Counted from the first letter of the stretch, positions 1 to 6,508 are shown. The stretch: 8,689 nt of DNA from Methanoregula sp. (GCA_026394695.1 JAPKXT010000045.1:1-8689), one strand, 5' to 3'. The notes: generated by a model not told the origin, from the letters alone. A program made the numbers and translations.

Positions 1-78
1 GGAAAATGGAGTACCGTCTTCACCAGAATACCCCCTGCCGTCGATTATGGTAATGGACCCATGAAAAAGAATAAGTAA
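1..78 (+). CDS. Possible C-terminal end of a gene cut by the window edge
   Basis: Frame 1 is open from the window edge to a TAA at 76-78 and would encode 25 residues ending in a basic, hydrophilic tail (PMKKNK). Of the three plus-strand frames it runs longest before a stop, and its third codon positions look the most gene-like, but 78 bases is too little to identify a protein. The stop lies 12 bases before the stop of the minus-strand transglutaminase gene, so the arrangement would be convergent. Frame 2 is open to base 64 and cannot be excluded. No function can be assigned. Confidence 0.3.
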   Translation, partial: GKWSTVFTRIPPAVDYGNGPMKKNK

Positions 79-90
79 GTACGAATCCCG

Positions 91-1215
91 TCACACCGGC
101 ATGTTCTTTTTTACATATTCAAACACGCCTTTCCTGTCGTACATATGCTCAAGGATATAATTGTGAATGAGGGCATAATTTTGGTATCGGGCAAAGAGCT
201 TCCTGTAAGTGTTCAACTGGGTATTGTAGTCTGAGACAAGAGTATTATGAACAGCTACCTGTGCATTATAACTGCCACTATTTCCGGTATTTCGTATCTC
301 CTGGATTTGTGATTCGAGTTGTGCAATTTTTTCCTGTTGGGACGTAAGGTCAGACCCTATGCTTTTTACCTGCGGTTCAAGTTCCTTTACTTTTTGATCG
401 GATAGCACATACATGTCGTAAATATATGTCGTCTTATTCCCGGAACTAAAGAGTTTCGTACCATTGCTGATGGGGATAATGACAGGATCTGAGTACAGGG
501 TCAGGTTTCCTCCGAGTTTATCGGTCGGCACCCCGATAAATGAGTAATTGGTTGTTTCTACAAATGCATACCCGGTGTTTTTGTAATGATAATCGTCTGA
601 ACCCACTCCTACTGCCATATGTGATTCAGGACCAAACAGGAGCAGGGCAACCGGATATCCTTCCCGTGACAACAGCCCGGCTAACAGCAGGCTCTTGTCA
701 TCACAGTCCCCTGCATTGTCAACAACAGTCTCCACCGGGAATTTTACCGGGTTCTGCTCCCGGGTTTCATACCGCAGTGACTGGATATAGACTGTGATGA
801 GTTCGAGATATTCGTCATCGGAAAGTTTTTGCCGGAGCCTGATTTTGTCAGCTGCTGCGAGAAGTGCTGTATAGGTGCTATCCTGTGCCGGATCCTGTAT
901 CATTGCACGATAACTTTGCGAAAGCCATATCGTTTCGGAGATGTTGCCGTACACCGTTGTAGCCTTATCTGCCTGTTTTGCACCTTCGTAAACCGAGACA
1001 TTGACGGGAAATGTCAGGTTGATCGTGGTTTTTTCAAACGGGAATTGATGGGAAATAATGACCGGGGATGACTGGAGACGGGTGAGATCAGGAGTAATAT
1101 GAGGCACAATTACCGCTTCTTTGGGAAAAAAAACTGCGCTTATCAGCACTGTTGATAATGCCAGGATAATTATGAATAAAAATGTGCCAATAAGTTTTAG
1201 AAACCGGTTATGCAT
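91..1215 (-). CDS. Membrane-anchored transglutaminase-like protein with coiled-coil tail
   Basis: The 374-residue protein has a hydrophobic N-terminal segment (about residues 9-30) that looks like a signal anchor, so the rest is probably outside the cell. A transglutaminase-like core follows: Cys171 in the motif GDCDDKS, His199 in ESHMAVGV, and a likely third residue Glu220 in FVETTNY, giving a Cys-His-acid set of the cysteine-protease/transglutaminase fold. Residues about 273-345 are rich in heptad-like Gln, Leu, Glu and Lys and probably form a coiled coil. The start ATG has GAGATGA, a near match to the Shine-Dalgarno sequence, just upstream. The gene lies 36 bases after the phosphatase gene on the same strand and is probably co-transcribed with it. 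Whether it is a crosslinking enzyme, a peptidase or inactive cannot be told; the substrate is unknown. A short T-rich stretch (64-68) after the stop is only a weak terminator candidate. Confidence 0.85.
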   Translation of the reverse strand: MHNRFLKLIGTFLFIIILALSTVLISAVFFPKEAVIVPHITPDLTRLQSSPVIISHQFPFEKTTINLTFPVNVSVYEGAKQADKATTVYGNISETIWLSQSYRAMIQDPAQDSTYTALLAAADKIRLRQKLSDDEYLELITVYIQSLRYETREQNPVKFPVETVVDNAGDCDDKSLLLAGLLSREGYPVALLLFGPESHMAVGVGSDDYHYKNTGYAFVETTNYSFIGVPTDKLGGNLTLYSDPVIIPISNGTKLFSSGNKTTYIYDMYVLSDQKVKELEPQVKSIGSDLTSQQEKIAQLESQIQEIRNTGNSGSYNAQVAVHNTLVSDYNTQLNTYRKLFARYQNYALIHNYILEHMYDRKGVFEYVKKNMPV

Positions 1216-1251
1216 TATTCATCTCTATAATGGTATTGCGTGTCTGATGCA

Positions 1252-2022
1252 TTACAAAATATCCTGTAACTGAGCAATGGAGTCAATAATGCAGGCGGGT
1301 TTGATCACCGCGTTGTCCGCTGCGTCTTTCCGGTATTTTCCTGTCCGGACAAGAATGCCCTGCATGCCTATAGTTCCAGCCCCGCCAATATCGGTAAGAA
1401 TATCATCGCCGATCATTGCTACCTGATCGGCACGAAGTCCCATTTCGCGGAGGGCAAGTTCGAAGAACGTTTTTGAGGGTTTTCCCACGGTTGTCGCTGT
1501 TTTGCCGGTTGCGAATTCAAGGGCCTGAACAAAGGGACCTGCAGAGAGACAAAGACCCCCCGGTGCCATCCAGTACCGGTCCTTCTCCAGTGCGATCAGA
1601 TCTGCACCATTCATCAGATGACGGAATGCAGTATTCAGGCTGTCATAGGTAAGGTTGTCACCGGCATCACCGATAATAACGACATCAGCCATAGTACTGG
1701 CGTTGCAAATACAGTCCTGCTCAAAGTCCCGGTACACATCTCCCGTTGTAAGAAGGTAGCATTGGTGTTTACCGGCATTTTTCAACAAGGCGATTGCAGC
1801 AAGGGGGGGCGTGAAAATATACTCAACGGGAATATCAAACCCCATTGATACCAACTGCTCTGCGATAGTTTTCCGGCATTTACGGGTGGTGTTGGAAACA
1901 AACCTGAATGGATATTTTCCGTCCCTGAGGAGATCGATGGATTCCCGGGCACCTTTGATCGCCTTGTCTCCCACATACAGAACCCCATCAAGATCGATGA
2001 GAAAACCCCTGATGTCTTTCAT
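1252..2022 (-). CDS. HAD-superfamily IIA phosphatase, LHPP/NagD-like
   Basis: This is a 256-residue HAD hydrolase. Motif I is DLDGV with nucleophile Asp10 and general acid Asp12; motif II is VSNTT (residues 42-46); the motif III lysine is in GKPSKTFFELAL (Lys181); motif IV is MIGDDILTDIGGA (Asp206, Asp207, Asp211). The large cap inserted between motifs II and III is typical of subclass IIA. The stretch IGDAGDNLTYDSLNTAF and the region around MIGDD resemble human LHPP (phospholysine/phosphohistidine/pyrophosphate phosphatase) more than sugar phosphatases as I recall those families, so LHPP-like is the closest label; the true substrate is unknown. I start at the ATG at 2022 because family members begin a few residues before the DxD motif and an AAGGAC lies just upstream. 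A GTG at 2040 would add six residues. It is the first gene of a likely two-gene unit with the transglutaminase-like gene. Confidence 0.87.
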   Translation of the reverse strand: MKDIRGFLIDLDGVLYVGDKAIKGARESIDLLRDGKYPFRFVSNTTRKCRKTIAEQLVSMGFDIPVEYIFTPPLAAIALLKNAGKHQCYLLTTGDVYRDFEQDCICNASTMADVVIIGDAGDNLTYDSLNTAFRHLMNGADLIALEKDRYWMAPGGLCLSAGPFVQALEFATGKTATTVGKPSKTFFELALREMGLRADQVAMIGDDILTDIGGAGTIGMQGILVRTGKYRKDAADNAVIKPACIIDSIAQLQDIL

Positions 2023-2140
2023 TTCAGTCCTTTCCTGCACTGTTGCTGGATCCCGGTGGGATGCAGTTTTGTATCCTCTAGTATCAGGTTCTTTCTTTGT
2101 ATCGGGAAGATTCTTTCCCCAGAAGATGATCAGGAATGGA

Positions 2141-2156
2141 TTTTTTTAAAGTTAAA
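2141..2156 (+). promoter_or_regulatory. AT-rich TATA-like element before the possible structured RNA
   Basis: A run of seven Ts followed by AAAGTTAAA forms an AT-rich block in otherwise mixed sequence. An archaeal TATA box centred near 2147 would place a transcription start near 2170, close to the 5' end of the proposed RNA (2166). On the minus strand the same block reads TTTAACTTTAAAAAAA and could equally serve the phosphatase gene about 100 bases away. No experimental start is known. Confidence 0.35.
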
Positions 2157-2165
2157 CCCGCATGA

Positions 2166-2406
2166 GGCGCCAGCCAGCTTCTGCAAGCCTGGTAGTTTTA
2201 GATCGCCACCGGTAAGCGGTGTTCCTTTTGAATAACCAATGAAGGTCTCCTTATAGTCCTTGAAGATCGTGGCTAAGCCAGAGAACCTGGGATCCTATAT
2301 ACGGATTACTGGTCCTAGACCGGATCCAGTGGTATTCCTTTGCCTTTGAGGTTCGTGTTACTTTCACCCCCCGCGGCTGGAGATTTAACTCCCGGACGCC
2401 GTTTTT
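2166..2406 (+). ncRNA. Candidate structured non-coding RNA or structured leader
   Basis: The ends can pair: GGCG (2166-2169) with CGCC (2397-2400), and CCAGCC (2170-2175) with GGCTGG (2375-2380). Inside are several local hairpins: GCTT/AAGC with loop CTGC (2177-2188); CACCG/CGGTG with loop GTAAG (2207-2221); the palindrome TGGCTAAGCCA (2270-2280); and a longer one in which CTGG-G-ATCC (2287-2295) pairs with GGATCCAG (2322-2329), eight pairs with one bulged G, with GGTC/GACC (2311-2321) stacked within. GGAG/CTCC (2379-2392) is an alternative near the 3' end. Five Ts follow directly at 2402-2406 and an AT-rich promoter-like block precedes it. I found no hallmark of tRNA, 5S rRNA, SRP RNA or RNase P RNA. 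It could be an independent small RNA or the 5' leader of the exonuclease-helicase operon. The fold was drawn by eye; no energy or covariation was calculated. Confidence 0.4.
2402..2406 (+). terminator. Short T-run closing the candidate RNA
   Basis: Five Ts come right after the CGCC that closes the proposed terminal stem, 11 bases before the ATG at 2418. Archaeal RNA polymerase can stop at oligo-T tracts, so this could end the small RNA or attenuate transcription into the exonuclease gene. Five Ts is short, and this could be chance. Confidence 0.25.
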
Positions 2407-2417
2407 GTATTCAGACG

Positions 2418-3503
2418 ATGTCGGCGACACATGCCCCAGCTCGGATCGGTGCTCTCTGGCAGCAGCGCATGGAAACAATGCGGGAATACGAAGTTGTCCG
2501 TGACGGGAATGTTTTTGGAAGTAGTTTTTCCAATAATGTTGTTTTTTCATCGGATTATGAAAAGGCACACAACCAACTTGATGCATTAGTTGAGAAGTAC
2601 CGGAACGTCCCGTTTGATACGGTTTTTTCGGGCACTGAAGTTTTCAACGAACGCGGAGTCTGCTACTGTCTGAAATGCCGGCAATCTATCAAAATACCTT
2701 TGTTCGATCTTGATCGGTTCAGATCTGATATCATGGGAGATCTCACGCTTGTGCATGGTATCGGGCCAGGGAAAGAAGCATGGTTGAGGGCAAAAGGGTA
2801 CCGGACATTACAGGATTTGATGCAGCACCCAAAGTTCCGGTCATATACCCATGATGTACTCACGTGCCTGTATGACGGCAATTCTGCAGAAATTATGAAT
2901 TTAATCGGCTGCCGGCATGCAAAATCCCATCCTTATGTTCTCGGGACGGCAGGACTTCATGAACCTGAAAATTATGTATTTCTTGATATTGAAACACTCG
3001 GGCTTTTTTCCCGCCCGGTTATTCTCTTTGGTGTTGGTATGATCGAGGACGGGTATCTTGCTGTCCATCAGTACCTCCTGCGTGATATCGATGAGGAACA
3101 GGCGGCACTCATGGCCACGATCGATCACATGTCCGGTGATCGTCCGGCACTGGTAACCTTTAACGGTAAATCGTTTGATCTTCCCTATCTTTCAGATCGG
3201 CTTGCCTACTATGGCATGGGTCCTCCGACAAAAATTCCCCATTTCGATGTACTTCATTTCAGCCGCAGAAGATGGAAGAATTTTTTCCCCTCTCTGCGCC
3301 TGGCTGCACTGGAAACGGAAATCCTTGGCATTCACCGCAAAGACGATATTCCCGGACAGATGGTCCCGGAATTCTACGAAACCTACCTGCGGACGGAAAA
3401 TTGTGGCCCGCTCGTCCCGATTATCGAGCACAATAAGCAGGACGTGGTATCTCTCGCGCTGCTTTTTTTTCACCTGCTGGGGGAGTCCTATGGCTGTCGC
3501 TGA
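2418..3503 (+). CDS. mrfB: DEDD-family exonuclease of the RNase H fold, MrfB (YprB)-like
   Basis: The 361-residue protein carries the metal-binding motifs of a DEDD 3'-5' exonuclease: Asp190 and Glu192 in VFLDIETLG, Asp254 in FNGKSFDLPYL, and His338/Asp342 in EHNKQDVVSLALLF, with a further Asp277 in PHFDVLHF. This matches the YprB/MrfB group (RNase H-like domain). In Bacillus subtilis MrfB works with the MrfA helicase to repair mitomycin C damage; the same role here is inferred from family and gene order. Before the nuclease domain are a cysteine group (Cys82, Cys84, Cys87) and a helix-hairpin-helix-like GIGPGKEAWL segment (about 109-140), suggesting DNA contact. I see no C-terminal TPR region, and the protein is shorter than the roughly 410-residue Bacillus protein. 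Start choice is uncertain: ATGs at 2340, 2418, 2469 and 2478 are in frame and none has a clear Shine-Dalgarno. The 26 residues encoded from 2340 look non-coding, and TTTAA at 2384-2388 might give a nearly leaderless mRNA from about 2412. The end overlaps the helicase start by 14 bases. Confidence 0.85.
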   Translation: MSATHAPARIGALWQQRMETMREYEVVRDGNVFGSSFSNNVVFSSDYEKAHNQLDALVEKYRNVPFDTVFSGTEVFNERGVCYCLKCRQSIKIPLFDLDRFRSDIMGDLTLVHGIGPGKEAWLRAKGYRTLQDLMQHPKFRSYTHDVLTCLYDGNSAEIMNLIGCRHAKSHPYVLGTAGLHEPENYVFLDIETLGLFSRPVILFGVGMIEDGYLAVHQYLLRDIDEEQAALMATIDHMSGDRPALVTFNGKSFDLPYLSDRLAYYGMGPPTKIPHFDVLHFSRRRWKNFFPSLRLAALETEILGIHRKDDIPGQMVPEFYETYLRTENCGPLVPIIEHNKQDVVSLALLFFHLLGESYGCR

Positions 3504-5799
3504 CGTTATCCGGCTGCTCTGTACGAACCCCGTGTACCGGAACCGTGTAGTGCACGTGGAAATAAGCGAACCGGAACCCCCCCGATTCGGAACACTTGCA
3601 GTACCTCTTGACGATACTCTTGAATCATATCTCGACCAGCACCGGATACGCCTCTATTCCCACCAGTGCGAAGCTATCAACCGTATAAGAACCGGGAAAA
3701 ACGTGATTCTCACCACATCCACCGCCAGTGGCAAGACCCTTGCATTCAACATTCCGGTGTTCGAGAAGCTTAAATCAGACCCGGAGGCACGTGCACTGTA
3801 CCTGTACCCGACTAAAGCACTCTCTAATGATCAGCTTTTCACCCTCGTACAGATGGCGCAGTTCACTGGTATATCTGCCCGGCCTGCGATCTACGATGGC
3901 GACACACCCCAGTCAAAACGTGCAGCGATTCGCGAGAACTCACGGGTCATAATCTCCAATCCGCATGAACTTCACCAGGTGCTCTCGTGGCACGCGAAGT
4001 GGCGCCCATTCTTTTCCAACCTGAGATTAATTGTGATAGACGAGGCACACCGGTACCGGGGGGTCTTTGGTTCCCATATCGCATTATTGCTTCGGAGGCT
4101 GGTGCGCCTGTGCCATTTTTATGGGTCATCACCGCAGTTCATCCTCTCGACTGCAACCCTGGCCAATCCGCTGGAGTTTGCAGGTAAACTTACAGGACAA
4201 CCGTTTGAGCTCGTCGACGACGATGGTTCTCCGCATGGCAGGAAACACTTTATCCTGTATAACCCGTTTTACGATGGTATTGGTGAACGCTCCACGTACC
4301 AGGAGACAAAAGATCTTCTGGTTTCTTGCGTGAAAGACAATCTCCAGGTGCTCTGTTTCACCGGCTCCCGGAAAATGGCAGAACTGGTAACGCTCTGGGC
4401 ACGGGAGGATGCCCGCCGTATCTCCGCACGTCTCGCGGAATCGATATCAGCCTATCGTGCCGGCTATCTTCCTGAAGAACGACGACTTATCGAACGCCAG
4501 CTGAAAGAAGGTACGATGAAGGGTGTTGTGTCAACCAATGCGCTTGAACTTGGGATCGATATCGGGTCGCTGGACGCAGTTATTATTGCCGGTTATCCCG
4601 GAACCATGATGTCAACCCGGCAACAGGCAGGCCGGGCCGGGAGAAAAGGGGGAGAGTCACTCGCGATTCTTGTTGCAATGGCAAACCCTCTCGACCAGTA
4701 TTTCATGAATCACCCTCACCATTTTTTCAGCTGTTCGCACGAGCATGCCATTATCGATACAGGAAATCCCTATATTGTTTCCGGGCACCTGCTCTGCGCT
4801 GCGGCCGAGCTCCCCCTGCATGATGACAGGGACCAGGAATATTTTGGGGAATCATTTTATGAGATCCTCCCGGAACTTGAGTCCAGTGATCTTCTCAGGA
4901 AAACAAGTCGCGGATGGGTATATTCCGGGCGGGGCAGGGCTGCGGATGCAGTAAGGCTTGATGGTATTCCCGGCTCGACATTCCGGATCCTGTGCCATGG
5001 CCGATTGCTTGAAACGATGGACCGTGCGCAGGCTTACCGGGAGGCACATAAAGGAGCGATCATGCTTCACCAGGGTGAAATGTATGTCGTCAACGAGATG
5101 GACCTGGAGACGCACACCGTCCGGGTAACAGAGACTGATGTGGATTACTATACGCAGCCGCTCAAAAAGGTTGATCTCACCATCATTGAGACATCAGAAA
5201 CGCGAATGATCAATGGTGTGCGATGTTTCTTTGGCGATGTGGAAGTGACAGAACAGTATACCGGCTATAAGATCAAACGCAAAGACACCATCATCGGTGT
5301 GGAACTTCTTGTTCTGCCACCGCTTACCTTCAGGACAAAGGCATTCTGGTTTATACCCGCACCGGACACCGAACAACGCATTGAACATTTACAACTCGAT
5401 CTCGCCGGAGGATTGCATGGCGCCGAGCATGCGATCATTGGTCTCATGCCCCTGCATGTCATGTGCGATCGCTGGGATATTGGTGGACTATCGTCACCCG
5501 CATTTGGTGAAAATTGCGAACCCATGGTTTTTGTATATGACGGTTACGAGGGGGGGATCGGTCTTGCAGAAAAAGCGTATGAGCTACTTCCTGCCCTGTT
5601 TTCAAGTGCACATGAACTGGTAAGGGATTGCAGGTGCGATGAGGGATGCCCGTCCTGTATTTACTCGCCCAAATGTGGAAATGATAACCAGCCGCTCGAT
5701 AAGGAGGCTGCGGTACTGATCCTCAGGGACCTGTGTACCTTTACAGAAAAAAGTGAATGTCCCGTATTATCCGGCGAATCCGGGCAGGCTTTCCTATAA
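3490..5799 (+). CDS. mrfA: Superfamily 2 DExH helicase with C-terminal Cys cluster, MrfA (YprA)-like
   Basis: This 769-residue DNA helicase has all core motifs: Walker A TASGKT (78-83), DEAH box (184-187), motif III STAT (220-223), motif IV region LCFTGSRK (288-295), motif V STNALELGIDIG (348-359) and motif VI QQAGRAGRKGG (378-388). A long C-terminal region follows and ends in a cysteine cluster (Cys714, 716, 720, 723, 729; CRCDEGCPSC then CG), the signature of the MrfA/YprA group with its DUF1998-type domain. In Bacillus subtilis MrfA partners MrfB in mitomycin C repair; pairing with the upstream exonuclease supports the same kind of excision role. The ATG at 3490 is chosen because GGGGGAG lies four bases upstream and the protein then begins just before the helicase domain; the frame stays open upstream to beyond 3175, but that part is a shadow of the exonuclease gene. 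Length is close to the Bacillus protein (about 750). The start lies inside the exonuclease gene, so translation is probably coupled. Confidence 0.92.
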   Translation: MAVADVIRLLCTNPVYRNRVVHVEISEPEPPRFGTLAVPLDDTLESYLDQHRIRLYSHQCEAINRIRTGKNVILTTSTASGKTLAFNIPVFEKLKSDPEARALYLYPTKALSNDQLFTLVQMAQFTGISARPAIYDGDTPQSKRAAIRENSRVIISNPHELHQVLSWHAKWRPFFSNLRLIVIDEAHRYRGVFGSHIALLLRRLVRLCHFYGSSPQFILSTATLANPLEFAGKLTGQPFELVDDDGSPHGRKHFILYNPFYDGIGERSTYQETKDLLVSCVKDNLQVLCFTGSRKMAELVTLWAREDARRISARLAESISAYRAGYLPEERRLIERQLKEGTMKGVVSTNALELGIDIGSLDAVIIAGYPGTMMSTRQQAGRAGRKGGESLAILVAMANPLDQYFMNHPHHFFSCSHEHAIIDTGNPYIVSGHLLCAAAELPLHDDRDQEYFGESFYEILPELESSDLLRKTSRGWVYSGRGRAADAVRLDGIPGSTFRILCHGRLLETMDRAQAYREAHKGAIMLHQGEMYVVNEMDLETHTVRVTETDVDYYTQPLKKVDLTIIETSETRMINGVRCFFGDVEVTEQYTGYKIKRKDTIIGVELLVLPPLTFRTKAFWFIPAPDTEQRIEHLQLDLAGGLHGAEHAIIGLMPLHVMCDRWDIGGLSSPAFGENCEPMVFVYDGYEGGIGLAEKAYELLPALFSSAHELVRDCRCDEGCPSCIYSPKCGNDNQPLDKEAAVLILRDLCTFTEKSECPVLSGESGQAFL

Positions 5800-5808
5800 C
5801 CGGGGAAT

Positions 5809-6051
5809 TTAATCTATAAGTACAACGCGCTGTTCCGGGCTTTCGGGCTCCGGTTCATCGTCGTCAAAGATAAAAAGGTCATCGATCTTCGCATTCAGGG
5901 CATGGGCAACATCGTGTGCGAGTCTAAGGGATGGGTTGTACTTCCCCTGCTCCAAAAAGACGATGGTCTCCCGTCGCACGCCAACTTTTTTGGCGAGGTC
6001 ATCCTGGGTCATGGATACGCGGGAACGGTGCTCTTTTATCCTTGTCTGCAC
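5809..6051 (-). CDS. Small XRE-family helix-turn-helix repressor
   Basis: The 80-residue protein is almost entirely one XRE/Cro-type helix-turn-helix domain: TRIKEHR, then MTQDDLAKKVGVRRETIVFLEQGKYNPSL (about residues 14-42) with the recognition helix in VRRETIVFLEQ, then LAHDVAHALNAKIDDLFIF. This is the short YozG-like form common in archaea. The C-terminus has an acidic, proline-containing tail (DDDEPEPESPEQ). I start at the GTG at 6051, which has GGAGTG seven bases upstream; a TTG at 6066 would overlap that ribosome site. It lies 21 bases after the membrane-protein gene and is probably in one operon with it. It most likely binds the twin palindromes upstream of that operon and controls its own synthesis; this is inference. 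It converges on the helicase gene with only nine bases between stops. Confidence 0.9.
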   Translation of the reverse strand: MQTRIKEHRSRVSMTQDDLAKKVGVRRETIVFLEQGKYNPSLRLAHDVAHALNAKIDDLFIFDDDEPEPESPEQRVVLID

Positions 6052-6058
6052 AAGTATG

Positions 6059-6064
6059 CACTCC
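6059..6064 (-). promoter_or_regulatory. Ribosome binding site that fixes the repressor start
   Basis: GGAGTG on the minus strand stands seven bases before the GTG at 6051. It is a good match to the archaeal anti-Shine-Dalgarno partner GGAGGTG, and favours GTG 6051 over TTG 6066, which lies on the site itself. Confidence 0.7.
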
Positions 6065-6083
6065 AAAAAATGTTATTCAACAT
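6065..6083 (-). promoter_or_regulatory. Small hairpin plus T6 between the membrane-protein and repressor genes
   Basis: On the minus strand ATGTT-GAAT-AACAT (6083-6070) can form a five-pair hairpin overlapping the TAA stop of the membrane-protein gene. Its last T begins a run of six Ts (6070-6065) that ends directly at the GGAG of the repressor. This could be a partial terminator or a translational control element. The arms ATGTT/AACAT equal the outer arms of the upstream operators but with a spacer of 4 instead of 10, so a weak protein site is another possibility. Confidence 0.35.
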
Positions 6084-6459
6084 CCCCTCTCCGGAAGAGA
6101 TATGTATGGTAGATCGCCGCTGAGAGTGCAAGGACAAGGATGGATGCCATGAGTGCATTCTGTACACTGAGTTTGAGCACGCCAAGATAATCCAGCCAGA
6201 AGAGGCCATACATGAAGAAAAGACCCGTCAGCCATGCATAGGACAACCCGTATGCCCCGATTTTCTTCGATCGCTCGTCGGATTCCGGATCATCCCCGTA
6301 TTTCCGGTGATGGACAATACCGGTAATCAGGAAGACAATCCCTGCCGCCAGTAACATTGTTCCAATACCGGCTTCCCCCGGGGTCAGAACAATGGAGATG
6401 ATGCCGCTGATGACCATCAGCGCTCCAATAATAATCCGATACTGATTTCTTGGTTTCAT
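6073..6459 (-). CDS. Four-helix membrane protein, DUF2178-like
   Basis: The 128-residue protein has four hydrophobic segments: about residues 8-26, 31-49, 68-92 and 99-120. Between helices 2 and 3 is a polar loop with HHRKYGDDPESDERSKKIGAYGLSYAWL; the DERSKKIGAYGLSYAW part is typical of the DUF2178 family of archaeal membrane proteins, whose function is unknown. Such genes are often next to a small XRE regulator, as here. I choose the ATG at 6459, which has GTGA five bases upstream; a GTG at 6468 adds three residues (MKP repeated) and is possible. It is the first gene of the pair with the repressor and lies downstream of the twin palindromes. A role as a membrane partner or sensor for the repressor is speculation. 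Confidence 0.82.
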   Translation of the reverse strand: MKPRNQYRIIIGALMVISGIISIVLTPGEAGIGTMLLAAGIVFLITGIVHHRKYGDDPESDERSKKIGAYGLSYAWLTGLFFMYGLFWLDYLGVLKLSVQNALMASILVLALSAAIYHTYLFRRGDVE

Positions 6460-6474
6460 TGGTTTCACGCTTGT

Positions 6475-6494
6475 ATGTTATCTATTTCTAACAT
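6475..6494. promoter_or_regulatory. Palindromic operator, copy 1 (gene-proximal)
   Basis: A 20-base palindrome with arms ATGTTA (6475-6480) and TAACAT (6489-6494) around an 8-base centre TCTATTTC. It is identical base for base to a second copy starting at 6507. It lies 15 bases upstream of the membrane-protein ATG, around or just after the likely transcription start, where a bound repressor would block RNA polymerase. The best candidate binder is the XRE protein of the same operon. Confidence 0.65.
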
Positions 6495-6498
6495 TCAT

Positions 6499-6508
6499 GG
6501 ATATTAAT
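6499..6508 (-). promoter_or_regulatory. Likely TATA box between the two operators
   Basis: The 12-base spacer between the palindromes reads TAATATCCATGA on the minus strand; with the preceding bases it gives CATTAATATCC. A TATA box here would set the transcription start near 6478, about 20 bases before the ATG at 6459. Both operators would then flank or cover the core promoter. The exact box is uncertain in this AT-rich stretch. Confidence 0.45.

Larger units (their letters stand above)
2023..2417. other. 395-base non-coding region between divergent genes
   Basis: No convincing gene lies between the phosphatase start and the exonuclease start. The left part (2023-2140) should hold the leader and promoter of the minus-strand phosphatase; I see only weak TATA-like stretches there (for example GATACAAA on the minus strand near 2080 and 2100). 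The AT-rich block at 2141-2156 sits between the two directions. The right part (about 2166-2406) is the hairpin-rich stretch described separately. Open frames across this part, such as the minus-strand frame through 2251-2586, lack any family motif and overlap the exonuclease gene, so I treat them as shadows. Confidence 0.7.

Noticed and set aside
2291..2327. GGATCC repeated at both ends of a hairpin, considered as an insertion-sequence end or cloning scar
   Set aside because: The six-base word is itself a palindrome and forms part of a longer stem; there is no transposase, target duplication or vector-like sequence.
2345..2400. Possible tRNA in the GC-rich end of the candidate RNA (GGTTCG and GGAGATTTAACTCC looked like T-arm pieces)
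   Set aside because: No complete T-arm with the TTCRANY loop, and no D-arm or anticodon arm could be placed around it on either strand.
2340..2417. 26-residue N-terminal extension of the exonuclease from the ATG at 2340
   Set aside because: The extension overlaps the hairpin-rich stretch and its T-run, has no ribosome site, and does not resemble any family N-terminus.
2251..2586. Minus-strand open frame of 111 residues across the non-coding region and the exonuclease start
   Set aside because: No domain or plausible ribosome site; composition is low in gene-like character and half of it is antisense to the exonuclease gene. It is better explained as a shadow.
3175..3489. Upstream extension of the helicase frame to 3175
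   Set aside because: It runs antiphase through the exonuclease's catalytic region; the ATG at 3490 has a ribosome site and begins the family-like N-terminus.
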